Origin: Amoeboaphelidium occidentale
Lineage: Eukaryota; Aphelidiomycota; Aphelidea
DNA length: 44,667 bases
Reading direction: 5' to 3'
Assembly: GCA_023515795.1 (NCBI GenBank)
Contig: JALGPX010000041.1
Coordinates: 36,086-80,752 of the forward strand
Of this stretch, positions 1 to 9,900 are shown in pieces. The notes under the pieces are model-generated. The model saw only the letters and a program-made list of their open reading frames with translations, did not search any database and was not told where the DNA came from. The position numbers and the translations under genes are program-made. The number at the start of each line of letters is the position of its first letter. Within the stretch, counting starts at the first letter, position 1.

Positions 1-3000
1 GTGCTTTTGCAGCGTCTTCTCCACTTGTGCGTATGTGAAACCTGATTTTCCTTCAGCAGCATCTTTTGCTTCGATAATATTTGAATCCATTCTTTCCATG
101 ACCCACCGAACAACAGCATCCCAAGAAATATCTCGTTTTCTTTTCTCCCATGAAGCTTCCACTTGCTGTTTTATGTTATCGTACTCATCATTTTTTACCT
201 TCTTAACGGAAACTTTGAAAAGCGCTCCAATTGGTCTATGATCTGAAAGATTGCATTCGAATCTTCTGTATTGAAGAAGCTGAATGCGAGGCTTAGAAAC
301 TGGAGAGAATCCTGATGCAAAAGGATTTTCAATATTTTTAGCTTCAGCATTTGGTTCGCCGTCTTCCTTCGGATCCAGCAATGAAGGCATGAACACAGGA
401 CTATTAATTGGAAAAACTACCTGATATGGAACCCGATAAGCAGCGTCCAGATAGGAGGCTTGACAATGCAGAAAAGTATCTCGAAACAGAATTCTGTCGC
501 AGTATGCAGGAACTCTTTTCTTCTCGCTCGTGTCGTAGTTGTCAGTTCTTCGATCATATTTGTAAGTAGGCGCAAATCTTAACGGTGCTTCTTCAAACAT
601 CCTTAAAAGACAAGTGGAGCCATATTGTTGTCTTTGCTTTATAAGCTGGTCACAAGCCCAAAGAGCGCCCCAATTCTTCTCTTTGATAAGTTTCAAGCAC
701 TTTTCTCGTTCCAAGTCAATCCTGTAATTTAAATCTCCCGAGAAAAATACATTCTCGTGATCTAAAATGTGACTTCCATCTCCGCCTCTCATAAATGCTA
801 ATCTTGTTTTCGCGTCATCTGAGACCGGAGGAAGACCAGATGTTCTCAAGATTGTAAACGCATCTAAATTTCTTTTCCCCACCTTTTCTTGGTGCGCCGG
901 CAAATGTGAAGTTATGAAACAGAATGATGTGTTATCCAAAATAAATCGTGTAATAATGGCACCCTTGTTCCCATAAGTTCCACCCATACCCGTTGAAACG
1001 TGAAACGAATCGATGTTGGAAATCCTGTTCGATCGAAGAAAATCCTCACGAACTAAAATAGCAATAAGTAGTCCAACCATATTTCTAGCTTCTATAAGGA
1101 CGAAAGGCTGCTTGTAATTGTCTTTCATAGATTTAACCAGTCTATCTTTCCAAGCTTTAGTCTTACTTTGATAATCTGCCTCATTTTGCTGCTGTGAGTT
1201 TTGACTGCTAGAAAGAATCTTCAAAAATCCTTTCGCGGCATTCTTGTTCGACTCCAAATTTACAATTTCTTGTAAGCCGAAGACTAAAATGTCTGGTACC
1301 TCCCTTTGAGAAGAATCTAGTTCGACCAACTTACTAGATTTACCGACAGACTGGTCAAAGGTGACCCATTTATCCAGAAAGTATTGATCTTCTGGCCTTC
1401 CGCCTTCTGAAACACTCAATTGTTCAGGCTTTGTGGAGTCCACATTCCAAGATCCAACAAGAAGGGTCACTTGGCTGTTTGAAGTATAAGTAGTATCTCG
1501 CCTGCGAAGTTCCATATCTCGAAAGTCTCGTGGAAACAAAGAATCAAATATTCTAACTTTGCCTTGTTTTGAAGCGGACACCACCACAAGCTGACCAGAA
1601 TTTAGAACAGATTCTGGATCTAATGTTAGTGTCTCAACAGAATCGTCAACTTCGGCCTGCCAGGATTTGATAACGACGGGTGGTTCAACGTTCGACGAAT
1701 CTATACCATACGGAATATCAAGAACAGATATTCTCCCAGTCCCTATTGCTACCCATAACCATCTGTCACTCAAACCTAATAAAGAAGATATCCTGTAGGA
1801 ACCTGTGTCTATCACGCGAGTATTGGTGAAAGTGGAAGCATCCCATTCTAATATTTTGCCGTCCATATGGCCTGAGTACACAAAGCTTCGAGATTCGTTA
1901 ACCACTGTATGATTAACCGGTGTTATCGATGGAATGCAACTTTTTGAAGATATTGAGGCTAACGCCGTAATTGCACCGAAAGTCTGAGGTACTTCAATGT
2001 GTTTCTTGAAGAATGAATCTTCATCACATGGATCAACGACTTCAATAGTTTTATCCCTACTGGTCCAAAGCGTCCCATTCAAATAGCAAACGTACAGTTG
2101 CTTAGATGCCATACGAATAGTCTTTGGTTTATCTTCTATGGATGCAATACCTTGCATTCTTTCACTGTTCAAATCAGTTTTAGAGTTGCTGAACTGCTGG
2201 CCCGCTGAGAATAAAGAGTTCTCACTGGTACGATCTCCATAAAACGAACTCCATAATTGCAGCACTCCATTATCATCAATAGTCCACATTTGCCTCCGAT
2301 GTCGAATTATAGCAGTAATCGTGTATGAATGAACAGATACACGACGATGTAATATTTCCAACGTGGCACCGTGAACACACCATAACTCGCCATCTGAAAA
2401 TCCAACCCATGCGTAAACACCATCATTAGATCGTAAAGTGCTCACTAAAAATGCTACAGCTGTGACTTTTACATCATTCTGTCGGACTTGTGTTGCAAGT
2501 AAATCCCCAGTTTGTAAGTCGTATGCTCTTAAAGCATTTTGTGTACCAATTAAGCAAACATTCCTCGAAACAGCCATGCATTGCACACCACTTTTGAGAG
2601 TCTGAGTAATTTCCGTATTGAACGGCGGTTTCGGGAATTGATTAGATGACATTCGAACAGGATAAGGATACGGAACAGATCGATTTGATGATGATGTCTC
2701 CAGAAATATGAAGGGCGATTTATCAGTTATCAGTGACCTGTGTGACGATGTCCTCAATGTGACCGATGAAGTTCCAGCAGATAGTAATTGAATAGAACTT
2801 GAGACATTAGATAACGAAACTGAGCTAGCAGGCGTCGACGGAGAATTCTGTGTGATATTCAGTTGTGATCTTTCAGGCAACGCAGGTGCTTTCCTGACTG
2901 GTGATGAAGTTGCAATCGGGGAAGTTGTTGCAATAGGCGGAGATAGTAAAGGCCTTGGTGGAAGTTCAGGCTTCTTAACAACGATAGCAGCCTTATGAGT

Positions 3001-3402
3001 AGATATATCAATAGCTCCGGGTGGCTTTGATACTGGTGCAACTACGATCGAAGGAATTTCATCGAGGAAAGGATTCTCTGGCTCTGCGGTGAATGATTTA
3101 ATCAAGCTCGACGTACTTCCCTCTCTTCGTCTGTTGATATTGTTGAGATATTCTTCACTCCGCCTTGAGTCTGGTGTAGATCTTCGACTACTGTTGTTCG
3201 ATCCATAGCGGAGACTTTTGCTGCTCTGGCTGTTACTCCTGCTGATGGATGCTGATGATACATTTGAATTATCCTGGCTTTCAATCTCCAACTTTTTAAA
3301 GTGCAATTTGGCCCTCTCAAATGCAGTCATTCCAGCCTCGCTATCATCATCCTTGTTGTTGTTGCTGTTGAAGGATCCTTGCTGCTGTTGCTCCGACGAC
3401 AT
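1..3402 (-). CDS. WD40 + inositol polyphosphate 5-phosphatase, 3' end outside the window
   Basis: An uninterrupted minus-strand reading frame starts at the ATG at 3402, just after an in-frame TAG, and runs off the left edge (1134 codons seen, no intron). Residues about 1-270 are Ser/Pro-rich and disordered. Residues about 280-640 read like WD40/beta-propeller repeats. The catalytic domain follows, with the family motifs in order: GSWNVD (~650), FGLQEI, GTYGNKGA (~812), TSHLPAH, FSGDLNYR (~889), PAYCDR (~965) and LSDHRP (~1054). These define the Mg-dependent 5-phosphatases that remove the 5-phosphate from PI(4,5)P2 and related inositides. The WD40 plus 5-phosphatase order is known from fungal and plant members. 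The first ATG lies 49 bp downstream of the C2CD5-like stop, so the two genes are in close tandem. The C-terminus is not visible. Function is secure; substrate preference is not. Confidence 0.9.
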   Translation of the reverse strand, partial: MSSEQQQQGSFNSNNNKDDDSEAGMTAFERAKLHFKKLEIESQDNSNVSSASISRSNSQSSKSLRYGSNNSSRRSTPDSRRSEEYLNNINRRREGSTSSLIKSFTAEPENPFLDEIPSIVVAPVSKPPGAIDISTHKAAIVVKKPELPPRPLLSPPIATTSPIATSSPVRKAPALPERSQLNITQNSPSTPASSVSLSNVSSSIQLLSAGTSSVTLRTSSHRSLITDKSPFIFLETSSSNRSVPYPYPVRMSSNQFPKPPFNTEITQTLKSGVQCMAVSRNVCLIGTQNALRAYDLQTGDLLATQVRQNDVKVTAVAFLVSTLRSNDGVYAWVGFSDGELWCVHGATLEILHRRVSVHSYTITAIIRHRRQMWTIDDNGVLQLWSSFYGDRTSENSLFSAGQQFSNSKTDLNSERMQGIASIEDKPKTIRMASKQLYVCYLNGTLWTSRDKTIEVVDPCDEDSFFKKHIEVPQTFGAITALASISSKSCIPSITPVNHTVVNESRSFVYSGHMDGKILEWDASTFTNTRVIDTGSYRISSLLGLSDRWLWVAIGTGRISVLDIPYGIDSSNVEPPVVIKSWQAEVDDSVETLTLDPESVLNSGQLVVVSASKQGKVRIFDSLFPRDFRDMELRRRDTTYTSNSQVTLLVGSWNVDSTKPEQLSVSEGGRPEDQYFLDKWVTFDQSVGKSSKLVELDSSQREVPDILVFGLQEIVNLESNKNAAKGFLKILSSSQNSQQQNEADYQSKTKAWKDRLVKSMKDNYKQPFVLIEARNMVGLLIAILVREDFLRSNRISNIDSFHVSTGMGGTYGNKGAIITRFILDNTSFCFITSHLPAHQEKVGKRNLDAFTILRTSGLPPVSDDAKTRLAFMRGGDGSHILDHENVFFSGDLNYRIDLEREKCLKLIKEKNWGALWACDQLIKQRQQYGSTCLLRMFEEAPLRFAPTYKYDRRTDNYDTSEKKRVPAYCDRILFRDTFLHCQASYLDAAYRVPYQVVFPINSPVFMPSLLDPKEDGEPNAEAKNIENPFASGFSPVSKPRIQLLQYRRFECNLSDHRPIGALFKVSVKKVKNDEYDNIKQQVEASWEKRKRDISWDAVVRWVMERMDSNIIEAKDAAEGKSGFTYAQVEKTLQKH

Positions 3403-3451
3403 GACTTTCGATTCCTGTCGAGGATTAAAAAAATTCTATTGCGATTTGGTT

Positions 3452-6400
3452 TCAAACAACTACTACAGCAGCAGCATTGCCATTGTTCTCCTTCTGCTCA
3501 TTAATTAAAGCTTCCTGTTCCTGTTTCTCAAACAAATACTCTGCCATCTGATCACCAGAACTTATCAACAGATTCTTCTTGGAAGTCCGAACAACATCGC
3601 CAGAAACACTAATGATACCGTAAGCTTGATTCTTTACGGATTCTCTCAAAGAAAAATCTTCCAGCTTGAATGAAACTAATGCATTGCCTCCCATCGCTGT
3701 GACATGCGCTTTCAGTACTGCATCAATAGTTGTCTTGAACATATTTATGAATCGACCATAATCATCGTCCTCTGAGTATTCTACAAAATGCGAGCCCAGC
3801 TGATGATGCATACTCAGATCTTCCTTGATAAAATGTAAAGAAATTCTTCCTAGATTATCCACAATCTCAGTTGCAGTGCATGGCAGATATGAATTTGGTG
3901 TAATAACAATAGGAGAAGGATTATGCAAGATAGTCCCAGAAGCAGACAACCCTTTGTCTTTCACGCCAGTAACTTCTTCTTCTTTAAACTGTCCCAGTAC
4001 TGCTGCTGTGAGTGTTATCGTTATCAAATCTTCTTTTTGCATTTCAATTCTTACTCGAATAGAATGTACCAAGCAACGCAAATAATGCCCACTGCTATTT
4101 TTTGATGAATACAGCAAATGTCCCTTCAATTCCTCATACAATTCCTTAAATACCAATGCCAATTCTCTGTTTGGATGCCGAACATTTGGATTTAATTCTG
4201 CTTGTTTCACGAGAACAACAGTTTCTGTACAGAACTGTGCATGATTTCCATTATACGTTCCTAGTTGAATCTGCAGAAAATCATCTCCATACTTGGAATC
4301 TTTACGGCTATGATAATGCTGTGGCAAATACTCTGTAGTACACAACTGAAATCGATTGAAATCCTGTTTTGCTTCTTCACTATCATTCTGATAATCATCA
4401 TCGTCAACATATACTGCCATTAAATCTTCATCAAAATCTTCATCGTTGTTGTTGTTGTTTGTGGTATGATAATCATCGTCAATATGCACAACGATCGAAG
4501 TTGTATTCGCAGCCATCCTGAAATTAGAAATATTATTCATTTCAGAATCTGCTCCAGATTCTTCGTTACTAATAACAGCTTCCTGTTCTTCTTTACTACT
4601 CTTCAGCTTTGCCATTTCCTTGTATTTTATATCATGCTCTCTTGCCAAAGATTCTAATCTATCAATTCTATCAGAGCATTTCTGTGCCAGCGGTTCCATT
4701 CTATTCTTTCCCCCAAATCCCGTTCTAAAAGTGTTTGTATTGCTGGACGAAAAGATTTTTCTTGGCAGGGTCAATTCATACAGACAACATCCTGTGCCGT
4801 ATGCATATGCCAGTACTAGACAATCCTTTCCAGAACCTGAAGAATCAATATTCTCTGCTGCTGCTACAATCTTGTACTCAACTCTATACCCAAACAATGC
4901 ATTATATCCTTTCAGCCTCATCTGGAACAATAGCTGCCTATAAAGCTCATAATCTATAAAAGGCAACATGTCTGATAATTGCTGAGCAGTTGAATATTCT
5001 TGATTACTACTGTTATTATTAGCAGTGTTGCTACTAGTATGATAATTAGCACCAGAACTGGAAGCAGTAGTGTTGTTAGTACCAGCATTAACAGCACTAG
5101 CGCCACCAACTCCTCCTACACCACCGTTACCACTCATTAAGCTTGCATTGTGGTGATGGTGATGATAATGATGTCCACCATAATAATTATTACTACTTCT
5201 CAGCAAATACTTTCTAGTCTTGTAACAATAAGCCTGCACCAGAGAACTTTCTAAACCACTGCTCTGACTACTCAATACAGTCATTCCATTCGCAATCGCA
5301 TCATTGCTTGGAAACTCCGTACTCACAATCAAAACTTCCGGAACCGAATTCGATGAAGATTCTGTATTCTGCGTCTTAAAATGACTACACTTCCTGCATT
5401 TAGTATTAAACTGCATAGGAAAAGGTGTATTGTTATTAAAAGAATAAGATGAAGAAGCATTAGAGGTAGCATAAGGAACATGCAACACACAATCACAACC
5501 ATTATCATTACTACTACTACTACTACTACTACCACTCTTCAAACTCGATGCAATCTTGACTGCCGTGCCTTGTACACACAGCAACATTAAATCATCATCT
5601 ATACTCACTGTTTCTGTATAACCTAGAACACAATTACAATTCAATACTCTACAATGCTGTCTCAATTCATCCCTCAGTTCATCCAACCATTGTTCCAAAA
5701 CAGAATCAGAAGTATTAGCAGCAGCAGCAGCCGCCGCAACCGCTGCAGCAATCGGAGCAGGATTATTAGTAGTTGTGGCATTTGCGTCATCATCTCCTAC
5801 TCCAGCACCAGCAGCAGTCGATACAATATTAGCAGTCTGTTTCTGCAATTGCATCTGTAACTGCTGCTGTTCCTGTACCAGTTTAACACTCTTTGCAGCA
5901 ATTAAACCACCATAATGAGAAACTGAGTGGTGCGAAGAAGTAGAAAGCAGTGGAATAAAATCAGCAGCAGAATTACTATTTCCAGAAGTACCAACAGCAG
6001 CAGCAGAAGATGAGTTAAAGCATGTACCTCTCAATCTCCCTGTAATCATTCCTTGCTTCTTATCAAAATCATATGATTGTTCAATACCATAAACTGAATC
6101 ACATCCTTTTGCTAAACATTCTATAGAGAGAATCTGTTGTAATTCCGATGATATTTGATACAACAATAATTGTCTTTGATAATTAGAAAGTTTAGGAGAT
6201 CTGAAACTATCCTTCCAATTATATTCTGGATCATCAACTTCCACGAGCGCTTCAATCAGACTTGTATTTGAATTTATACCATTTACGGAAGGAGTACTTA
6301 AAGAATTATACAATCTCACCAGAGGGATGTCTTCACTGAAATATTCTACTCTTAATTGTACTAATAATTCTCCTCTCAGAATATCCGTAGTTAGTGAATC

Positions 6401-6862
6401 ATACCAAACCAAATAACCACAAAACTCACCAAAATACTTTCCTGCTGCGCCACCACCAATCACAGAATTACTACTGCTACTGCTACTGCTACTTCCACTT
6501 AAAATCTGTAGTAAATCTAAGAGAATAAATCCTCTGAATTCACCCGTTGTTGACGTCACAGTTGTACATTCATATAATTTCATCTCCATCAACATTCCAC
6601 CCAATCCATCCTGAATAAATTCATACTTAAAATCTTCCTGGTATTGTGGCTGTACTCCTCTTTTTGTTTGTGTTTTGTTTACAGTGTCATTTAATTTAAC
6701 TTCAATAAAGGATGCAACACTGGAAGTATAATTATTAATGACTGCAATAGTATTCTGTTGATTAGTTGTAGTTGTAGTTGTAGTAACTGCGTCTGTGTTT
6801 GTGTTGGAATCTATAAATAGATTTCTTCCTTCGATTATTTTTAGTTTTATAATGTATGGCAT
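3452..6862 (-). CDS. C2CD5-like C2-domain protein with homopolymer runs
   Basis: A single 1136-residue exon. Residues 1-170 form an N-terminal C2 domain (starts MPYIIKLKIIEGRNL), a Ca/phospholipid-binding fold. Three later blocks carry the repeated C2CD5/CDP138 core: CDSVYGIEQSYDF (~270), CNCVLGYTETVSI (~430) and YNALFGYRVEY (~685). A C-terminal block has GGNALVSFKLEDF followed by YGIISVSGDVVR, also typical of C2CD5. The human homologue is a membrane-trafficking protein linked to GLUT4 vesicle fusion; a trafficking role here is inference. Between the domains lie long Ser, Asn, Ala, His and Gly runs coded by simple trinucleotide repeats, which explains the length slightly above the human protein. 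The start is the first ATG and opens directly with the C2 strand. The motif-array region lies upstream. Confidence 0.8.
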   Translation of the reverse strand: MPYIIKLKIIEGRNLFIDSNTNTDAVTTTTTTTNQQNTIAVINNYTSSVASFIEVKLNDTVNKTQTKRGVQPQYQEDFKYEFIQDGLGGMLMEMKLYECTTVTSTTGEFRGFILLDLLQILSGSSSSSSSSNSVIGGGAAGKYFGEFCGYLVWYDSLTTDILRGELLVQLRVEYFSEDIPLVRLYNSLSTPSVNGINSNTSLIEALVEVDDPEYNWKDSFRSPKLSNYQRQLLLYQISSELQQILSIECLAKGCDSVYGIEQSYDFDKKQGMITGRLRGTCFNSSSAAAVGTSGNSNSAADFIPLLSTSSHHSVSHYGGLIAAKSVKLVQEQQQLQMQLQKQTANIVSTAAGAGVGDDDANATTTNNPAPIAAAVAAAAAAANTSDSVLEQWLDELRDELRQHCRVLNCNCVLGYTETVSIDDDLMLLCVQGTAVKIASSLKSGSSSSSSSNDNGCDCVLHVPYATSNASSSYSFNNNTPFPMQFNTKCRKCSHFKTQNTESSSNSVPEVLIVSTEFPSNDAIANGMTVLSSQSSGLESSLVQAYCYKTRKYLLRSSNNYYGGHHYHHHHHNASLMSGNGGVGGVGGASAVNAGTNNTTASSSGANYHTSSNTANNNSSNQEYSTAQQLSDMLPFIDYELYRQLLFQMRLKGYNALFGYRVEYKIVAAAENIDSSGSGKDCLVLAYAYGTGCCLYELTLPRKIFSSSNTNTFRTGFGGKNRMEPLAQKCSDRIDRLESLAREHDIKYKEMAKLKSSKEEQEAVISNEESGADSEMNNISNFRMAANTTSIVVHIDDDYHTTNNNNNDEDFDEDLMAVYVDDDDYQNDSEEAKQDFNRFQLCTTEYLPQHYHSRKDSKYGDDFLQIQLGTYNGNHAQFCTETVVLVKQAELNPNVRHPNRELALVFKELYEELKGHLLYSSKNSSGHYLRCLVHSIRVRIEMQKEDLITITLTAAVLGQFKEEEVTGVKDKGLSASGTILHNPSPIVITPNSYLPCTATEIVDNLGRISLHFIKEDLSMHHQLGSHFVEYSEDDDYGRFINMFKTTIDAVLKAHVTAMGGNALVSFKLEDFSLRESVKNQAYGIISVSGDVVRTSKKNLLISSGDQMAEYLFEKQEQEALINEQKENNGNAAAVVVV

Positions 6863-6959
6863 TGCTTCTCTTTTGTAAAAATTGTTGTTGGATCGCTTTG
6901 AGAAAATTGTTCTTGTTCACGAATCATGATTGAGTGAAACAGGAAACGGAGAGTCTATT

Positions 6960-9900
6960 AACTATGAAGCAAGTAAAGAAAACCCACAATAAATGGCTGA
7001 TAATCAGCAGTAAGCGTAACAAGAGAGACAGCTGTAAATTAAAATAAAGCCAAAAGAAACAAAACCACGATGTTTGATTCTGGGGGGAAAGAAAAAGAAA
7101 AACCACAATACTCTTGTATAGTTCCACCTATAAATCCAATAGAACCAGAACCACAATGAGCAACATAAGTTTTTTTTACAAAACCCACTTAATAATTAAA
7201 TTTTTGTTCCACGTTGTAGACTTGAGAAGGTTTTCTATAAAGCCAAAAGAACCAAAACCACAATAAATGGATAAGAAGATATAGAAAAAGGAAACCAAAT
7301 GTTTGTCCCCCGAGTTATACCACATGGTAGATGGCATAACTACATGTTTCCACATCCAAAAGAAACAAACCATAATGACAGGTTTTTCATTCTAAAACCC
7401 CCCGCATTCAGCAACAGCACTTGATTTACAGAGCCCTGATAATCAAACCACGTAAAATCAAACTTTAACAATATCCAAGACGTATTGAGCAAGAAGGGTT
7501 TGAAGGAAAACCACCTTTCTCTTTCAATAATTTTAACAATTATCAATTCATCGCTAGAGAAATGCCATAATTAAGGTGATCATATTCACAACAACAACCA
7601 CCACCATGTATCTAAGAGTCAATGAACCGACCATGAACAAAATAATAAATAAACCACAAGCAGAATCCATTTCTTTGGGTAAAAGAGCCACACAGAAAAA
7701 CGACGTGGGAGGAACGAGAATCATCATACCAAATAATCTTGGAACAACAAGACACAAAAGGCTTTTGAAAGAAACAACAAAGCACAACCATGAACACGTA
7801 AAAGATTTAAATCCACACACGAAAAGTTCACATTGACTCTCGTGTAATCGAAAACCACAATTCTATAGGCTCAATCATCAATCTAGAGATCAAGACGTTT
7901 TCAGCGCAGAAACATGAACAGATTAAAACAAAAGACGAAACCATAACGGAACAAGAACACCACATAAAGCACTATCCTTGTTGGCCACAATGCTTCCTTT
8001 AAGATTTTAAAACACAAAACCAAAAAGCCACCTTTGTAAAAGAACAATCAAACCACCATGTCGGAGGGACTTCATTGTTTTTTAACCAACACACGAAACA
8101 ACCACATTTTTCTTGATTTAGTAATGAAACAAAACCATAAACATATCAATAATAAAAACCCACAATGTAAATTGGGTTATACCAAACTTTTTAAAGAACC
8201 AAAAGAGAAATACCACATTTCAAAACCACAAACGCGGAACCACCACCGTCTGGTGGGCCTGAACGCCACAAGCACATCCGCATAGGAAGGAAGGAAAAAA
8301 CCCACATTGGTTTCAATGATATAATACCCACGCTCAAAAACGAAGAACACCACATATCATTGTTAAACCAACCAACCACGATTCATCCGCATACCCATCA
8401 AAACAATTACAAATAAACGAATAATAAAAACGACAATAATCCTGAAGAACAATTAAAAACCATACTATCCACAACAGGAAAACTAAAAGCAAATCTATAC
8501 TCTAAATCATCTGATAGTATAAAAATTCTCGGTGTGCCACAATTCTCTCGTTCAGACTGCGCCACCCCTTGAAACAACTTGAACTTCGAACAGAAAGAGT
8601 CTGATTGTTGCATACAGAAGATGTTACTCAAAAAAGATTCCGCTGTAATGATGTCTGTCTCAGATATCGAAGGAGGCACTGTGTAGACGAAACAGAAACA
8701 AGAATTTATTAACACAAGGAAGAACTACAAAAACCACGAATAATGATTATAAGTAGGCAGTTAGAAACATTATGATAAAAACAAGAATAAAGCCAAAAGA
8801 AACAGAACCACATAACATAGTTCGTTGTATTACAAGAAAAGAAAACCTCATTCAGTTCGGTGGACCACAACCGATTTGGAAAGCCAAAAGAAAGAGAACC
8901 ACATGCCACCAGGTGGTCTTACTAGAACCAGCACCACTTTCAGGCATGCCCCGATTGCAACAATAATCACGCTATCGATTAATTCTTCAACCGAAAAGAG
9001 AAAAACCACATAACTTTTGTTTTGTGCAAAGAAATCAAATCAAAAATGTTGACATTGATGCCAAGAGCAGCATCACAACCACACTTGGATTTCAACTAGG
9101 CAAAACCATTCTTTTAAGTGAAGGCAAGACTGTACACCGGAACCACCACATAGACCTGGTTTTGGTTGTCAAGCAAAATCCCATAATTAACCCTTGGAGT
9201 TCGAGGAAGCCCACATTTTTTTTGAAGATTTTTAACTGGAAATAAAACAAAAAACCACAATATGCCTTATTTGACGCAGGCCATAAATAACCAAACAAGC
9301 ACATGCTGTGTCTCAAGAGCATCAACGAGTCGATCACGAACGACACAAAGGCAACCACCATCAAAAACTCTAACTGCACATACCAAAATCGATCTCCTGC
9401 TCCCAGCAACCACGATTTTCCATGTTCGAGTTACTTATCTGACTCGAGCTGAAACCAAAGGAACCACATGGGGTTTAAAACATTTACAGAAGTCATTACT
9501 TTAAACCATACAGGTAAACAAAGAAGAACCCCAACCACGATGTATACTTTCACTGACTGTACCAGTAGATTATACAAGAAAAAAGTGCAAGAAGCCCCAA
9601 ATCAACTGGGTACAGAACTAATAAAACCACAATAATCTACATGTTGCGTAGGAGTTTGAACACAATATTGTTCGGCAATATATATATACAAAAGAAACAG
9701 AACCACATGTTTTGGACTTCGGACAAGACGAACCCCAATTATTTCATTGTTTGATGCCTTACAAGACCCCAGTTAGATGGAGGAAAGTAGACAAAGCAGG
9801 ATCACATGTACGGCTTTAAAGAGAGAGAACAACCAAATTCCCAAAACCTCATCATCATTCTGACTTACAAGAAGAAGAACCACATTTCGATCTACAGACA

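Noticed and set aside
35-241. Plus-strand ORF at the left edge
   Set aside because: It is antisense to the highly conserved 5-phosphatase domain and has no features.
8407-8715. Minus-strand 102-codon ORF in the least motif-dense part of the array
   Set aside because: Its middle looks somewhat protein-like, but no family was recognised and it begins and ends in repeat-derived residues.
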